Shown piece by piece: positions 8,135 through 15,513 of a stretch of DNA of 64,000 nt. The position numbers were made by a program, and so were the translations under genes. The DNA lies in the IMG/VR virus record IMGVR_UViG_3300037010_001702, positions 62,001 to 126,000 of that record, one strand, 5' to 3'. The notes beneath the pieces are model-generated. The model saw nothing but the letters and a program-made list of their open reading frames with translations, was not told where the DNA came from and ran no database searches. The stretch comes from a virus. The stretch's first letter is position 1; each line of letters begins with the position of its first letter.

Positions 8135-8428
8135 ATGCCACACTACAAAGATAGCAACAACCAGGTGTACTGGCTTGATTCCATAGAGATGGAACATCTT
8201 CTTCCAGTAGATGCCGTTAACATTTCCGACAATGAAGTTGAAGTCATAAAGGCTCTTAAATTTCCCCCAAAAACTGGAAATGCTGCACTGCTTGAACAGA
8301 TAGGAATCATAGAAGCTTCAGTTACACCACGCCGATTAAGAGAAGCTGCTTTAACCGAAGCCGGAAAAGCTTGGCTTGCAGACGTGGATTCTCAAATTGC
8401 TGTGCTGAGAAACCAGCTGGTGAAATAA
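8135..8428 (+). CDS. Small fibre-associated protein (possible tail-fibre assembly type)
   Basis: A 97-aa protein that begins MPHYKDSNNQVYWLDS, like the short proteins that follow tail-fibre genes in many phages. It continues VTPRRLREAALTEAGKAWL, a motif often found at the C-terminus of Caudo_TAP-like or DUF4376-like assembly proteins. It is 9 nt after the fibre gene with an AAGGACTAAAA site. It probably aids fibre folding or trimerisation, but the family assignment is from recalled pattern only. Confidence 0.6.
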   Translation: MPHYKDSNNQVYWLDSIEMEHLLPVDAVNISDNEVEVIKALKFPPKTGNAALLEQIGIIEASVTPRRLREAALTEAGKAWLADVDSQIAVLRNQLVK

Positions 8429-8477
8429 GGTTACCTAAAACTAATCGAAATTCTGTAACAAAGTAACCAACAAACTG

Positions 8478-8506
8478 TTTACATTCCTAAGAAATCAGGT
8501 TATAAT
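8478..8506 (+). promoter_or_regulatory. Sigma70-type early promoter
   Basis: TTTACA (8478-8483), exactly 17 bp, TATAAT (8501-8506). It lies 22 nt upstream of the ligase N-half start at 8529. Confidence 0.75.
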
Positions 8507-8528
8507 AACCTATCTAAAGGAAAATAGT

Positions 8529-9116
8529 ATGTTAAAGATTACCGAAGTTGAAGAATTCCGTGAACTTGTAAAGTGCAAGGAAGAAATCCGTGAAGCCCAC
8601 ATCGGTCATGGCTGCACTTCCTTTTGCTACATGGTCTCTGGTCCAGATACCTTTGACTCGGCTGCTGCGCGTGAGTGTCGTGGTATCGTTTTTGACGGTC
8701 CAGATGTTGTTGGTCGTCCTCTTCATAAGTTCTTCAACGTGAATGAGCGTGAAGAAACCCTTCTAAAGAACTTGGATTGGTCAAAGGTTGTGCGAGTTAT
8801 GGATAAGCGAGATGGATGCTGTGACGAAGATACAGTGCTATTCACTATAGATGGCCCAAAGACCATTAAGGATGTGTGTGACTCCAATTACACAGGGTTG
8901 GTCATGGGCTGGAATCATGTCTTGAATGAAGTTCAGTGGACTCCTATTCTGGGTCATGAAGTTAAACCAAATAACAATGATTGGTATGAACTTGAAATGG
9001 AGGATGGAAGCAAGATCAAATTAACTGGAAACCACCTAGTATGGTGTATCAATCAAGAGAGATATGTTCGAGTTGATCAGCTCACAACACAGGATGAAGT
9101 TCAAAAACTGTACTGA
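8529..9116 (+). CDS. rnlA: RNA ligase (T4 Rnl1 type), N-extein fused to split intein N-half
   Basis: A 195-aa protein in two parts. Residues 1-96 match the start of T4 RNA ligase 1, including AARECRGIVFDG and HKFFNVNE, and end in MDKRDG, where Lys93 is the AMP-accepting lysine of motif I (KxDG). Residues 97-195 are the N-terminal half of an intein. Cys97 opens block A (CCDEDTVLFTIDG, aligning with the starts of gp41-1 and NrdJ-1 split inteins). A WTPI segment follows, then block B KLTGNHLVWC with Thr166 and His169, then YVRVDQLTTQDEV. The frame stops just where split-intein N-halves end. Alone it lacks motifs III-V and cannot be a complete ligase. It has its own early promoter and an AAAGGAAAATAGT ribosome-binding site. 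Confidence 0.92.
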   Translation: MLKITEVEEFRELVKCKEEIREAHIGHGCTSFCYMVSGPDTFDSAAARECRGIVFDGPDVVGRPLHKFFNVNEREETLLKNLDWSKVVRVMDKRDGCCDEDTVLFTIDGPKTIKDVCDSNYTGLVMGWNHVLNEVQWTPILGHEVKPNNNDWYELEMEDGSKIKLTGNHLVWCINQERYVRVDQLTTQDEVQKLY

Positions 9117-10056
9117 GTAATGTGAGAATGAATTGTTCAAGTTCATTATCTGTTTTGGAGTTTATATCATTCTCCCAGATCGAGAGATATCGATATCCAG
9201 ATTCGATCGCAATATTCCGTTTCTTCAGATCTTTGTTCCAAATATCCTTGGCGGCGATTTTAGTTGTTTTGCCTGGAAAGTTTAACAGACTGTTTTCCGT
9301 GTAAAATTTAGGGTTAGCATGCCAGAAGTCTCCTTGAACTTCAAGAACAACATTATTGTTTATCAAAAAATCATATTGAAATCTTTTGATAAAAAATGAA
9401 TATTGAAATGGAACACCAAGGAAAGTTAAACAGTTAGCGACACGGGTTTCAAGTTTATTGATTTTAAAGTATCGTGGTAACGTTCCATTAGTGATCATTG
9501 TATTTTGTTTCTTTTGATGTATTATATACAGTTGTTCATCGGTGAGATTTTCGTATGGATTAACTCTTTTCTTACCATAATGTTCAAGATGAGTTTTAGT
9601 TATTTTGTCTTTGACCTCTGTAAGTTGAAACACATTAACAATGCCGTAACGTTCCTTAAGAGTTCTTTGTCTTGTAATATATCCAACTGAACCTTTAGAC
9701 AGAGCATTTGTAGTGCCATATTTTGTCAAACATGTTTCTCGATATTTCTTTTTAATTGAGTTAGTATTGTTCGCTGTCTCAAGATTTCGTTTGGGAATTC
9801 TATGCATATCTAAGACAAAGTTCAATACCTTAAAATTGACATTAAACATTTTGTAAAAATCAACTGATGAAAGTTCATCTTCAACATACAGCTTATATAT
9901 CAATTCTTTATCAGATAGATTGATCTTTGAATGATTATACGTCAACACATGTAGTTTAAACTCATTTTTGGGATAATCCTTACCACAAGTTTTATAGTGT
10001 GGCAATTTTGATGCAGTTCCACAGATTGGGCATGTTAGTGGTTTATATGGTTTCAT
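9082..10056 (-). CDS. Vsr-like homing endonuclease inside the fractured ligase
   Basis: A 324-aa protein starting at the ATG whose first residues are MKPYKPLTCPICGTASK. An upstream ATG at 10119 is less likely because a late promoter lies between. The N-terminus has a zinc-ribbon (CPICG). The middle has repeated KYGTTNAL / RYGIVNVFQ units, probably DNA-binding. The C-terminus has the nuclease core QYDFLINNNVVLEVQGDFWH, then DLKKRNIAIESGYRYLSIWE. That matches the EDxHD/Vsr-like homing endonuclease family found between halves of split-intein genes in marine metagenomes and in I-Bth0305I. It overlaps the end of the ligase N-half by 35 nt tail to tail. Its likely job is to spread the intein arrangement. 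Confidence 0.85.
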   Translation of the reverse strand: MKPYKPLTCPICGTASKLPHYKTCGKDYPKNEFKLHVLTYNHSKINLSDKELIYKLYVEDELSSVDFYKMFNVNFKVLNFVLDMHRIPKRNLETANNTNSIKKKYRETCLTKYGTTNALSKGSVGYITRQRTLKERYGIVNVFQLTEVKDKITKTHLEHYGKKRVNPYENLTDEQLYIIHQKKQNTMITNGTLPRYFKINKLETRVANCLTFLGVPFQYSFFIKRFQYDFLINNNVVLEVQGDFWHANPKFYTENSLLNFPGKTTKIAAKDIWNKDLKKRNIAIESGYRYLSIWENDINSKTDNELEQFILTLLSTVFELHPVL

Positions 10057-10091
10057 ACTATGTATTTCCACGATAGATTTATGATATAATC

Positions 10092-10099
10092 TATTTATA
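10092..10099 (-). promoter_or_regulatory. T4-type late promoter for the homing endonuclease
   Basis: TATAAATA on the minus strand, 35 nt upstream of the endonuclease ATG (10056). It overlaps the outer arm of a 7-bp hairpin (ATAGATT/AATCTAT, 10073-10079 with 10088-10094), so only read-through transcripts would form the hairpin. Confidence 0.7.
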
Positions 10100-10146
10100 G
10101 ACAAACGCAATATAATCACGTTTTTCCATCAGCATGGTACTACTAT

Positions 10147-11142
10147 ATGAAAATTCTAAATATCTCCAAAGTTAAAAGTCAATCTGACCGATATGACATT
10201 CAGACTGGTACTAAAAACTTTTTTGCGAACGGTATTCTCGTCCATAACTCATTGATTCATACTGTGAATACAGATCTGGGTGTTAAGCTAAAATCTAAGA
10301 AGACATTTAGCTCAGCCGTTGCACTAGCTGCTGAAAAGTGGATGTATGAGCAGCCTGGACATCATGTCCTGTCTTTTGTGAACTTTGTCACCGCTCAAAA
10401 TTTAACGGCGATCTTTGAATGGACTGCTCCTTCTGCTCGCATCGTTCTCTTCTACCCAGAAGCTGAACTACAATTGCTTCACATTCGCGATAACGTAACT
10501 GGTGTGTACATGGAATCTGAAGACCTTCATAAGTGGGCTGAAGAGTTCAACGTGAAGGTCGTTGAAGAAGTTGAGTTTGCTAATGTCTTCCCTTCTGAAG
10601 ATGCCAACTGGTATCCAGAAGACTACGAAGACGGTAAGTTCAAGCTTGCTGCATTTAACATGGAGCGTGCTAAGTGGCTACATGAAAATGTTGAAGGTGT
10701 AGAAGGTTGGGTATTTCAGTTTGAAGATGGAAACATGGTCAAGCTGAAGACCGACTGGTATATCAAGCGCCACCACGCTATGACATTCATTCGCGAACGC
10801 GATATTGCTCAGCTGGTTCTAGACGAGGGTCTGGATGACATGAAGGCAATGCTGGTTTCTGAAAACGTGAACATTGACCGTATCCTAGAGATCGAACAAA
10901 ATGTGGTTACTGAGCTGAATGTCCTGCGAAAGCTGGTTGATTCAACTGTAAAGGCATGTGAAGGCATGGATCGAAAGACCTTTGCTATCGCACATAACAG
11001 CCACAAGTACTTCTCTCTGCTGATGCGAGCATTTAGTGGGCAAGAACCTAACTACAAGGATTATTTTGAAAAGAATATCCTTAAGGAAAAGTACGGCCAG
11101 GCTCAAGTAGTCATGATGCCATCTATTGCTGAAGGAGATTGA
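10147..11142 (+). CDS. rnlA: Split intein C-half fused to RNA ligase (T4 Rnl1 type) C-extein
   Basis: A 331-aa protein. Residues 1-34 are a split-intein C-half: MKILNISKVK, then block F (DIQTGTKNFFANG) and the terminal ILVHN, with His33-Asn34 and Ser35 as the +1 extein residue. Residues 35-331 are the rest of a T4 Rnl1-type ligase: SLIHTV completes motif I, AIFEWTAPSARIVLFYP holds motif III, EGWVFQF motif IV, and VKLKTDWYIK motif V. Spliced to the N-half it gives 96 + 297 = 393 residues, near the 374 of T4 Rnl1. No convincing ribosome-binding site precedes the ATG, and no strong promoter is visible, so its expression may be weak or depend on read-through. Confidence 0.92.
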   Translation: MKILNISKVKSQSDRYDIQTGTKNFFANGILVHNSLIHTVNTDLGVKLKSKKTFSSAVALAAEKWMYEQPGHHVLSFVNFVTAQNLTAIFEWTAPSARIVLFYPEAELQLLHIRDNVTGVYMESEDLHKWAEEFNVKVVEEVEFANVFPSEDANWYPEDYEDGKFKLAAFNMERAKWLHENVEGVEGWVFQFEDGNMVKLKTDWYIKRHHAMTFIRERDIAQLVLDEGLDDMKAMLVSENVNIDRILEIEQNVVTELNVLRKLVDSTVKACEGMDRKTFAIAHNSHKYFSLLMRAFSGQEPNYKDYFEKNILKEKYGQAQVVMMPSIAEGD

Positions 11143-11216
11143 GATGCGAAAGTTAATGATGGATCGGATCGTGGAGCTGAAGCCGCTATAGCAATAGGAT
11201 AAGTAAAGGACTTGAT

Positions 11217-11597
11217 ATGAAGTTAACAGAAATAAAATACGAAGAAACATGCATTTTGTCTGAATCTGAAATAATGGAGATGGCAAGAATAAAGGAAGCA
11301 GATTCCGGTATTCCTGTTGTTATCTATGTATCAACAAAGCAGTCTGTTAAAGAACACCACGGCCCACGAATTAAAGTTTCAAATATAAAAACTTTTTCTG
11401 ATTCTGATAATTTTGCAATAGATATTTCTAAAAATCCAAGTCCTATTGCTGGAAAAGTTAAACTGAAAAATTCTGAAGTAGATGATATTTGTGATTGGAT
11501 AAAATTAAATTATGAGCCACTTATGAAGTATTGGAATGATGAATACACTAGCGATGCTATTTTCTTTACAGAAATTAAATCACTAAAGGCTTTATAA
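11217..11597 (+). CDS. Hypothetical protein (126 aa)
   Basis: An unrecognised protein lying between the two ligase genes. The segment MARIKEADSGIPVVIYVSTK, then EHHGPRIKVSN, looks like a small alpha/beta domain. The C-terminus has EVDDICDWIKLNYEPLMKYW. AT content is higher than in the flanking ligase genes. A TAAAGGACTTGAT site precedes the ATG, and its stop overlaps the next start by 1 nt (TAATG). A role in RNA repair is suggested only by position. Confidence 0.55.
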   Translation: MKLTEIKYEETCILSESEIMEMARIKEADSGIPVVIYVSTKQSVKEHHGPRIKVSNIKTFSDSDNFAIDISKNPSPIAGKVKLKNSEVDDICDWIKLNYEPLMKYWNDEYTSDAIFFTEIKSLKAL

Positions 11598-11857
11598 TGG
11601 TTAAAGTTTATATTGAGATAGACGAGGGTTGGCGCTGGTGGCCAGTTACTGAACAAGATCCAGTGCATCAATATGGGCCTAAGTCAATGTCGATGGAAGT
11701 ACCGCAAGAGCTCTTAACTGAATATAACATTGCGAACACCTTATACCAGAACGTGCAGGAAAAGCTAGAAGCTCTTTATAGAGTGCAAGAAGGAATGAAC
11801 CCACATCCTAATCAAGTGGTTCCAGAATATACACTGTTGAAGGAGAAAACACCTTAA
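11597..11857 (+). CDS. Hypothetical protein (86 aa)
   Basis: A small acidic, aromatic-rich protein (VYIEIDEGWRWWPVTEQDP) with a helical middle (ELLTEYNIANTLYQNVQEKL). The start overlaps the stop of the preceding gene, so the two are translationally coupled. I recognise no family. It is followed by the second RNA ligase gene. Confidence 0.55.
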   Translation: MVKVYIEIDEGWRWWPVTEQDPVHQYGPKSMSMEVPQELLTEYNIANTLYQNVQEKLEALYRVQEGMNPHPNQVVPEYTLLKEKTP

Positions 11858-11908
11858 GTATATCTCTAGAAGATGGTATTCAAGCATCTATTTCAAAAGG
11901 ATAAACAT

Positions 11909-12967
11909 ATGAGAAAACTTGCAACAATTAGAAAAATTTCAAAACTATTACCAATTCCCGGCGCAGATGCAATTGAAGTTGCTGTTGTGGATGGGTGGGA
12001 AATAGTCGTGAAAAAAGGAGATTTTGAAGAAGATACTTTAATAGTGATGTGTGAAATCGATTGCTGGGTGCCACATGAGCTTGCTCCATTCCTGTCAAAG
12101 GGAAAGGAACCCCGGGTCTATGAAGGCATTAAGGGTGAGAAGCTTCGCACGGTAAAGTTGCGTGGTGCTCTGTCGCAGGGTCTTCTGCTTCCACTTTCTG
12201 TGCTTGGTAAGCCTGAAGAAGTCTTTTCTATTGGTGATGAATGCATTGGTACTGACGTGTCAGAACAACTTGGTATCATTAAGTGGGAACCAGTTCTTCC
12301 TGCTAATATGGCTGGACAAGTGAAGGGTCTGTTCCCTAGCTTCATTCGCAAGACTGATCAGGAGCGCTGCCAGAACATTGTCGATGAGATTTTCATTGAC
12401 AACAAGGATGCTCGCTACGAAGTTACTATCAAGCTTGATGGTTCTTCTATTACTACTTACAAGTTCCAGCAAGACACTGGTGTCTGCTCTCGTAACCTTG
12501 AACTGGAGATTAACGAAGAGAACAAGGACAACTCGTTTGTTAAGATGTTCCAGGGTTCTATGCTTCAGGCTGTTCTTGATAAGATGGGTAAGAACATTGC
12601 AGTTCAAGGTGAGCTGATGGGTCCTTGTATCCAAGGCAACCGTGAAAACTTCAAGGATACAAAGTTCTTTATCTTCGAAGCGCAGTTCATTGATGATCAG
12701 CGTAAGCTGACACCTGATGAAAGAAAGGCTCTGTTTGCTGAACTTATGGAATGCGGCGCAGATGCACATATTGTGAATCACGTGCCTATCCTACACTACA
12801 ATGTTACTCTTGCTGAGCTTGGCATCTTCAATGTTGAAGACCTTCTAAAGTTTGCTGATGGCCCGTCGATTAACAACCCTATTAGGGAAGGATTGGTGTT
12901 CAAGCGAATGGACGGTGGATTCTCGTTCAAGGCAATTTCGAATAAATTTTTGGAAAAGGAAAAATGA
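11909..12967 (+). CDS. RNA ligase of the Deinococcus Rnl (DraRnl/Rnl5) type
   Basis: A 352-aa enzyme starting at the ATG after AAAGGATAAACAT; a frame beginning at 11873 would add 12 residues without a site. Residues 1-120 form the OB-like N-terminal domain typical of DraRnl-type ligases (RKISKLLPIPGADAIEVAVV, GALSQGLLLPLS). The nucleotidyltransferase domain follows: motif I VTIKLDGSS (Lys175), RNLELEI, motif III FFIFEAQFI, motif IV REGLVFKR and motif V FSFKAISNKF. DraRnl seals 3'-OH/5'-phosphate nicks in duplex RNA or RNA/DNA hybrids. Together with the fractured Rnl1 this gives the phage two unrelated RNA-sealing activities. Confidence 0.9.
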   Translation: MRKLATIRKISKLLPIPGADAIEVAVVDGWEIVVKKGDFEEDTLIVMCEIDCWVPHELAPFLSKGKEPRVYEGIKGEKLRTVKLRGALSQGLLLPLSVLGKPEEVFSIGDECIGTDVSEQLGIIKWEPVLPANMAGQVKGLFPSFIRKTDQERCQNIVDEIFIDNKDARYEVTIKLDGSSITTYKFQQDTGVCSRNLELEINEENKDNSFVKMFQGSMLQAVLDKMGKNIAVQGELMGPCIQGNRENFKDTKFFIFEAQFIDDQRKLTPDERKALFAELMECGADAHIVNHVPILHYNVTLAELGIFNVEDLLKFADGPSINNPIREGLVFKRMDGGFSFKAISNKFLEKEK

Positions 12968-13129
12968 AATATCCAGTAGGAACAAAGGTTGAATGTAATG
13001 GCTGCATTGGGTAGTCACTGAAAGTTCCAAATTGTCATGGGATATCTGCATTGAATGGGATGTGGGCTTGAAGTCTTCTCATATGATGAAGAGTGGCTTG
13101 ATGAGAATGTCGAGGCCATTACAGACTGA
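12964..13129 (+). pseudogene. Small decayed gene with two frameshifts
   Basis: The ATG overlaps the ligase stop (ATGA). The frame reads MKYPVGTKVECNGCIG and hits TAG at 13012. From 13011 another frame continues VVTESSKLSWDICIEWDVG, and from 13073 a third reads VFSYDEEWLDENVEAITD and stops at 13127-13129. Joined, the pieces make a plausible protein of about 55 residues of the short SH3-like barrel type common in phages. Two indels have broken it, unless both are sequencing errors. Confidence 0.6.
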
Positions 13130-13172
13130 GGACATTGGTTTGATAAATAAGTCTATCGCATAAGGTAGTACT

Positions 13173-13481
13173 ATGACCATAGAATTTAAATACCAAACCC
13201 TTTTCACCTGCTCCGTACCTGACGGATACACAGCAATCAAAGACTTCAATGAGCTTATCGCTAGTGACGGCCCACACAGTGCAACAACACTGCTTGACAT
13301 CATCAAGATGTCATTTGACAATGTTGGTGTGTCTATTAAAGAGATGCAGATGTCGCCTGATTTAAATCACTGCGATATTCTTATTGACGGAGAAACGATT
13401 CCAATTCGTGTTATCATCCGTTCAAGACCATCTTTAGTCATTGATGGTGTAATTTACAAACTAGAAGAGTTCGATATCTAA
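13173..13481 (+). CDS. Hypothetical protein (102 aa)
   Basis: An unrecognised soluble alpha/beta protein (MTIEFKYQTLFTCSVPDGY, TTLLDIIKMSFDN, CDILIDGETIPIRVIIRSRP). AAGGTAGTACT before the ATG is an acceptable ribosome-binding site. A GATAAATA box about 30 nt upstream (13142-13149) resembles a late promoter with a mismatched first base. It is followed by the antisense HNH remnant. Confidence 0.55.
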   Translation: MTIEFKYQTLFTCSVPDGYTAIKDFNELIASDGPHSATTLLDIIKMSFDNVGVSIKEMQMSPDLNHCDILIDGETIPIRVIIRSRPSLVIDGVIYKLEEFDI

Positions 13482-13487
13482 TTCAAG

Positions 13488-13880
13488 TTATGCTTTGCAT
13501 TTAGAAAGTGCTATCCAGCCTTTTGCTATTCCTTTCAGCACTGGCACTTTAGTTGTTAGACTATTTGAAATTGATTTCCAAGGTAAATTATTAGCATTTG
13601 CAAAGTCTTTTATCCCAATCTCATTGTGATTAATGTCGTGTGGGTCTATTTAGACCCACAAAGATTTGCTTTTTTATTTTTGCTCGATGTGCCATCTTAC
13701 CAACAGTCTGTGATAGATAAAATGTTCCCCAATAGTAAGTTTAACTATGTTATCAGTATCATCAGAACCACCTAATAATATAGGGCAAGTGTGATGCTTT
13801 CTAACTAACTTGTCCTACAGTTTTCTTCTAGTCGGGCACGTGTTATAATAGCAATTATAACAAGTTGAATATTTATTTTC
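13488..13880 (-). pseudogene. Decayed HNH homing endonuclease
   Basis: Reading the minus strand from 13877, one frame gives NKYS, then a degenerate CYNCYYN segment, RRKL, an in-frame stop, then KLVRKHHTCPILLGGSDD and NIVKLTIGEHFIYHRLL. These are the HNH core of phage endonucleases (compare HHIIP..LGGS.D..NLV.LT..EHF). After a stop near HIEQK, sequence 13488-13625 encodes NEIGIKDFANANNLPWKSIS and KGIAKGWIAL, the C-terminal DNA-binding module, ending at TAA (13488-13490). The middle is lost. This fills the 408-bp gap between genes at 13481 and 13890. Confidence 0.75.
13821..13849 (+). promoter_or_regulatory. Possible sigma70-like promoter within the HNH remnant
   Basis: TATAAT at 13844-13849 with a poor -35 (TTTTCT, 13821-13826) at 17 bp. 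The -10 is the antisense of the HNH remnant's CYYN codons. It lies 40 nt upstream of the gene at 13890. Confidence 0.45.
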
Positions 13881-13889
13881 AAGGAACCT

Positions 13890-14363
13890 ATGGAACTCCG
13901 ATTATATAGTTTTGTTCAGATGTATTTATCTGATATCCAAAAGGGTATCCAAACAGGTCACATGGCAGTTGATCTCGTTCGCAAATATGGTGACCAGGAA
14001 TATAGTCTTACTGCTCTTCGCGATATGGTTGCAGACTGGGCAGACAACCATAAGACATTCATTGTTTTGAATGGTGGTAATAATGCTATGCTTGACAATA
14101 CAGCAGTCATCTGTTCTCAAAGTGGATTACCATGCACTGCATTCTATGAAGATGAGGATTCACTTGGTGGTATTCGTACCTGCGTAGGTATTGTAGTCCC
14201 AGAGAACTATTTCACTGCTAATTATTATTCTTCGGTAGATATTGAGTCTGTCAAATTCGAGGGTCGCAATATCTTTGACCAGAAGATTGACAACCCTCTT
14301 CAAAATTCTGATCAAGCGATCTTCAATCTTATCAAACTTCTGAAGACATCGAGACTCGCATGA
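13890..14363 (+). CDS. Peptidyl-tRNA hydrolase 2-like protein
   Basis: A 157-aa protein whose layout resembles the PTH2 fold. An N-terminal strand runs into a helix with a conserved Lys/Gln/His pattern (FVQMYLSDIQKGIQTGHMAV). WADNHKTFIVLNGG follows, then GLPCTAFYEDEDSLGGIRTC and a VGIVVPENY strand. PTH2 enzymes release peptides from peptidyl-tRNA. With two RNA ligases nearby, a tRNA-related role would fit, but the assignment is pattern-based. Its stop overlaps the next start (ATGA). Confidence 0.5.
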   Translation: MELRLYSFVQMYLSDIQKGIQTGHMAVDLVRKYGDQEYSLTALRDMVADWADNHKTFIVLNGGNNAMLDNTAVICSQSGLPCTAFYEDEDSLGGIRTCVGIVVPENYFTANYYSSVDIESVKFEGRNIFDQKIDNPLQNSDQAIFNLIKLLKTSRLA

Positions 14364-14812
14364 AGAAAATTATTAAGGGGTTAATCGATGACCCCGGCGT
14401 TCTAATCAGCGGCGGCATTGGGATTGCTGTGTTTGTTATTACTACATTTGTTTCGCTAAATTCTTCCAGTACGAAGAAAGAAGAGCCTAAGCAAGCAGTT
14501 CAAGTCCAGCAAATCACTGAAGATGCAATGCTCGACTCAATGGTGCAAGCATGGACCGATCCCATCGGGCACCGGTTTAAGAAAGTGTGCTATGATGGTC
14601 CTCGGCCCAACGCTAAGTACGGATTCTTTATTCTATATGGGCCGAAGAATCCAGGTGATATTGAAAATGCTTTAGCTGAGGGGTGGTGGTATGTGGAGCA
14701 AGAGTTCTTTCGTACCAGTGCTGGCAAATACTACACCAATGATGTTCCACGTTTAGATAACAACGCACACGTTTATCCAGACGTAACTGGATTAATCTGT
14801 AAGGATAGATAA
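14360..14812 (+). CDS. Single-pass membrane protein (150 aa)
   Basis: A short basic N-terminus is followed by one transmembrane segment at residues about 13-32 (VLISGGIGIAVFVITTFVSL). A Lys/Glu/Gln linker follows, then a C-terminal domain of about 90 residues with WTDPIGHRFKKVCYDG and GFFILYGPKNPGDIENALAEG. The topology predicts an anchored soluble domain, probably periplasmic or cytoplasmic-facing. It is coupled to both neighbours by 4-nt and 1-nt overlaps. Function is unknown. Confidence 0.6.
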   Translation: MKKIIKGLIDDPGVLISGGIGIAVFVITTFVSLNSSSTKKEEPKQAVQVQQITEDAMLDSMVQAWTDPIGHRFKKVCYDGPRPNAKYGFFILYGPKNPGDIENALAEGWWYVEQEFFRTSAGKYYTNDVPRLDNNAHVYPDVTGLICKDR

Positions 14813-15408
14813 TGTCAAAAGCAAGAATCGTTGGTCTCTGTGGAACACACGGAACTGGTAAGAGTACTATCATCAAAGGTATTAAAGACCTGGGGTATCC
14901 AGTTAATCAAGCGCAACTATCCAGATCGGCACAGAAAACACTGGGCTGGGATACTCTAGCTAGAGCGCAAGAATCCAAAGCGAACATGTGGGCTCTTCAA
15001 TATGCTATCCTCGATGCTATGTTTGATCGAGATCAAGAAGCACTTGAAACCAGTGAGATAGTATTAGTTGAACGAACTCCTGCAGATGTTTGGTCATACA
15101 CTGAGATGTGGTGCCGAAGACTGTTAATTGACCATATGACTGATCGTCAAGCAGTCGTGTATAAGAAGGCATGTAGAGATATGGCAACTAACTATTGCAA
15201 TTTTCTATTTGTTCCTATATCTGATGCTGTTTCATTTGTGGCAGATCCAAATCGTGCTGACTTAGAAAGCAGAGCCTTCGTGAATATTGCTATTCGGGAA
15301 TTCATCGAGTCAGGCAATCTGCCCCTAACAGAAATCAAATCTACAAGTATTGCAACTCGCATTGCAGAAGCTCAAACAACAATTTCTATTGCACGGATGA
15401 AACTGTGA
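14812..15408 (+). CDS. P-loop NTPase/kinase (AAA_28/NadR-like)
   Basis: A 198-aa protein with Walker A GTHGTGKST (residues 11-19), a later VLVERTPADVWSYTE segment matching the kinase Walker B/acceptor region, and FLFVPISDAVSFVADPNRA followed by a lid-like Arg-rich helix. The family includes small nucleotide or nicotinamide riboside kinases and unassigned phage ATPases. Its start overlaps the stop of the membrane protein (TAATG). The substrate cannot be told from sequence. Confidence 0.7.
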   Translation: MSKARIVGLCGTHGTGKSTIIKGIKDLGYPVNQAQLSRSAQKTLGWDTLARAQESKANMWALQYAILDAMFDRDQEALETSEIVLVERTPADVWSYTEMWCRRLLIDHMTDRQAVVYKKACRDMATNYCNFLFVPISDAVSFVADPNRADLESRAFVNIAIREFIESGNLPLTEIKSTSIATRIAEAQTTISIARMKL

Positions 15409-15482
15409 AACTACTACCCATCATTATTGCTCTTGCTCTCTGTCTAAATCACCCTTATTTCCAATATAAAATGGTAAGTTAG
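15405..15482 (+). CDS. Possible 25-aa lipoprotein-like peptide
   Basis: A GTG at 15405 overlaps the kinase stop (GTGA) and opens a 25-codon frame: MKLLPIIIALALC then LNHPYFQYKMVS. The first part is a signal peptide with lipobox LALC. Coupling and the lipobox favour a real product; the small size, GTG start and lack of a clear ribosome-binding site argue against it. Confidence 0.3.
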   Translation: MKLLPIIIALALCLNHPYFQYKMVS

Positions 15483-15513
15483 ATATTGGATCAATAAGCT
15501 GATAAACGCATTT

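Noticed and set aside
11143-11190. A 15-codon frame (MRKLMMDRIVELKPL) right after the ligase C-half with a ribosome-binding site
   Set aside because: Too short and without homology clues; a shifted frame (AAIAIG) suggests a gene scrap, but there is not enough to support a pseudogene call.
13640-13662. TGGGTCTA-ttt-AGACCCA hairpin resembling a terminator in the gap after 13481
   Set aside because: It has no T-run on the + side and lies within the decayed HNH gene; kept only as part of that remnant.
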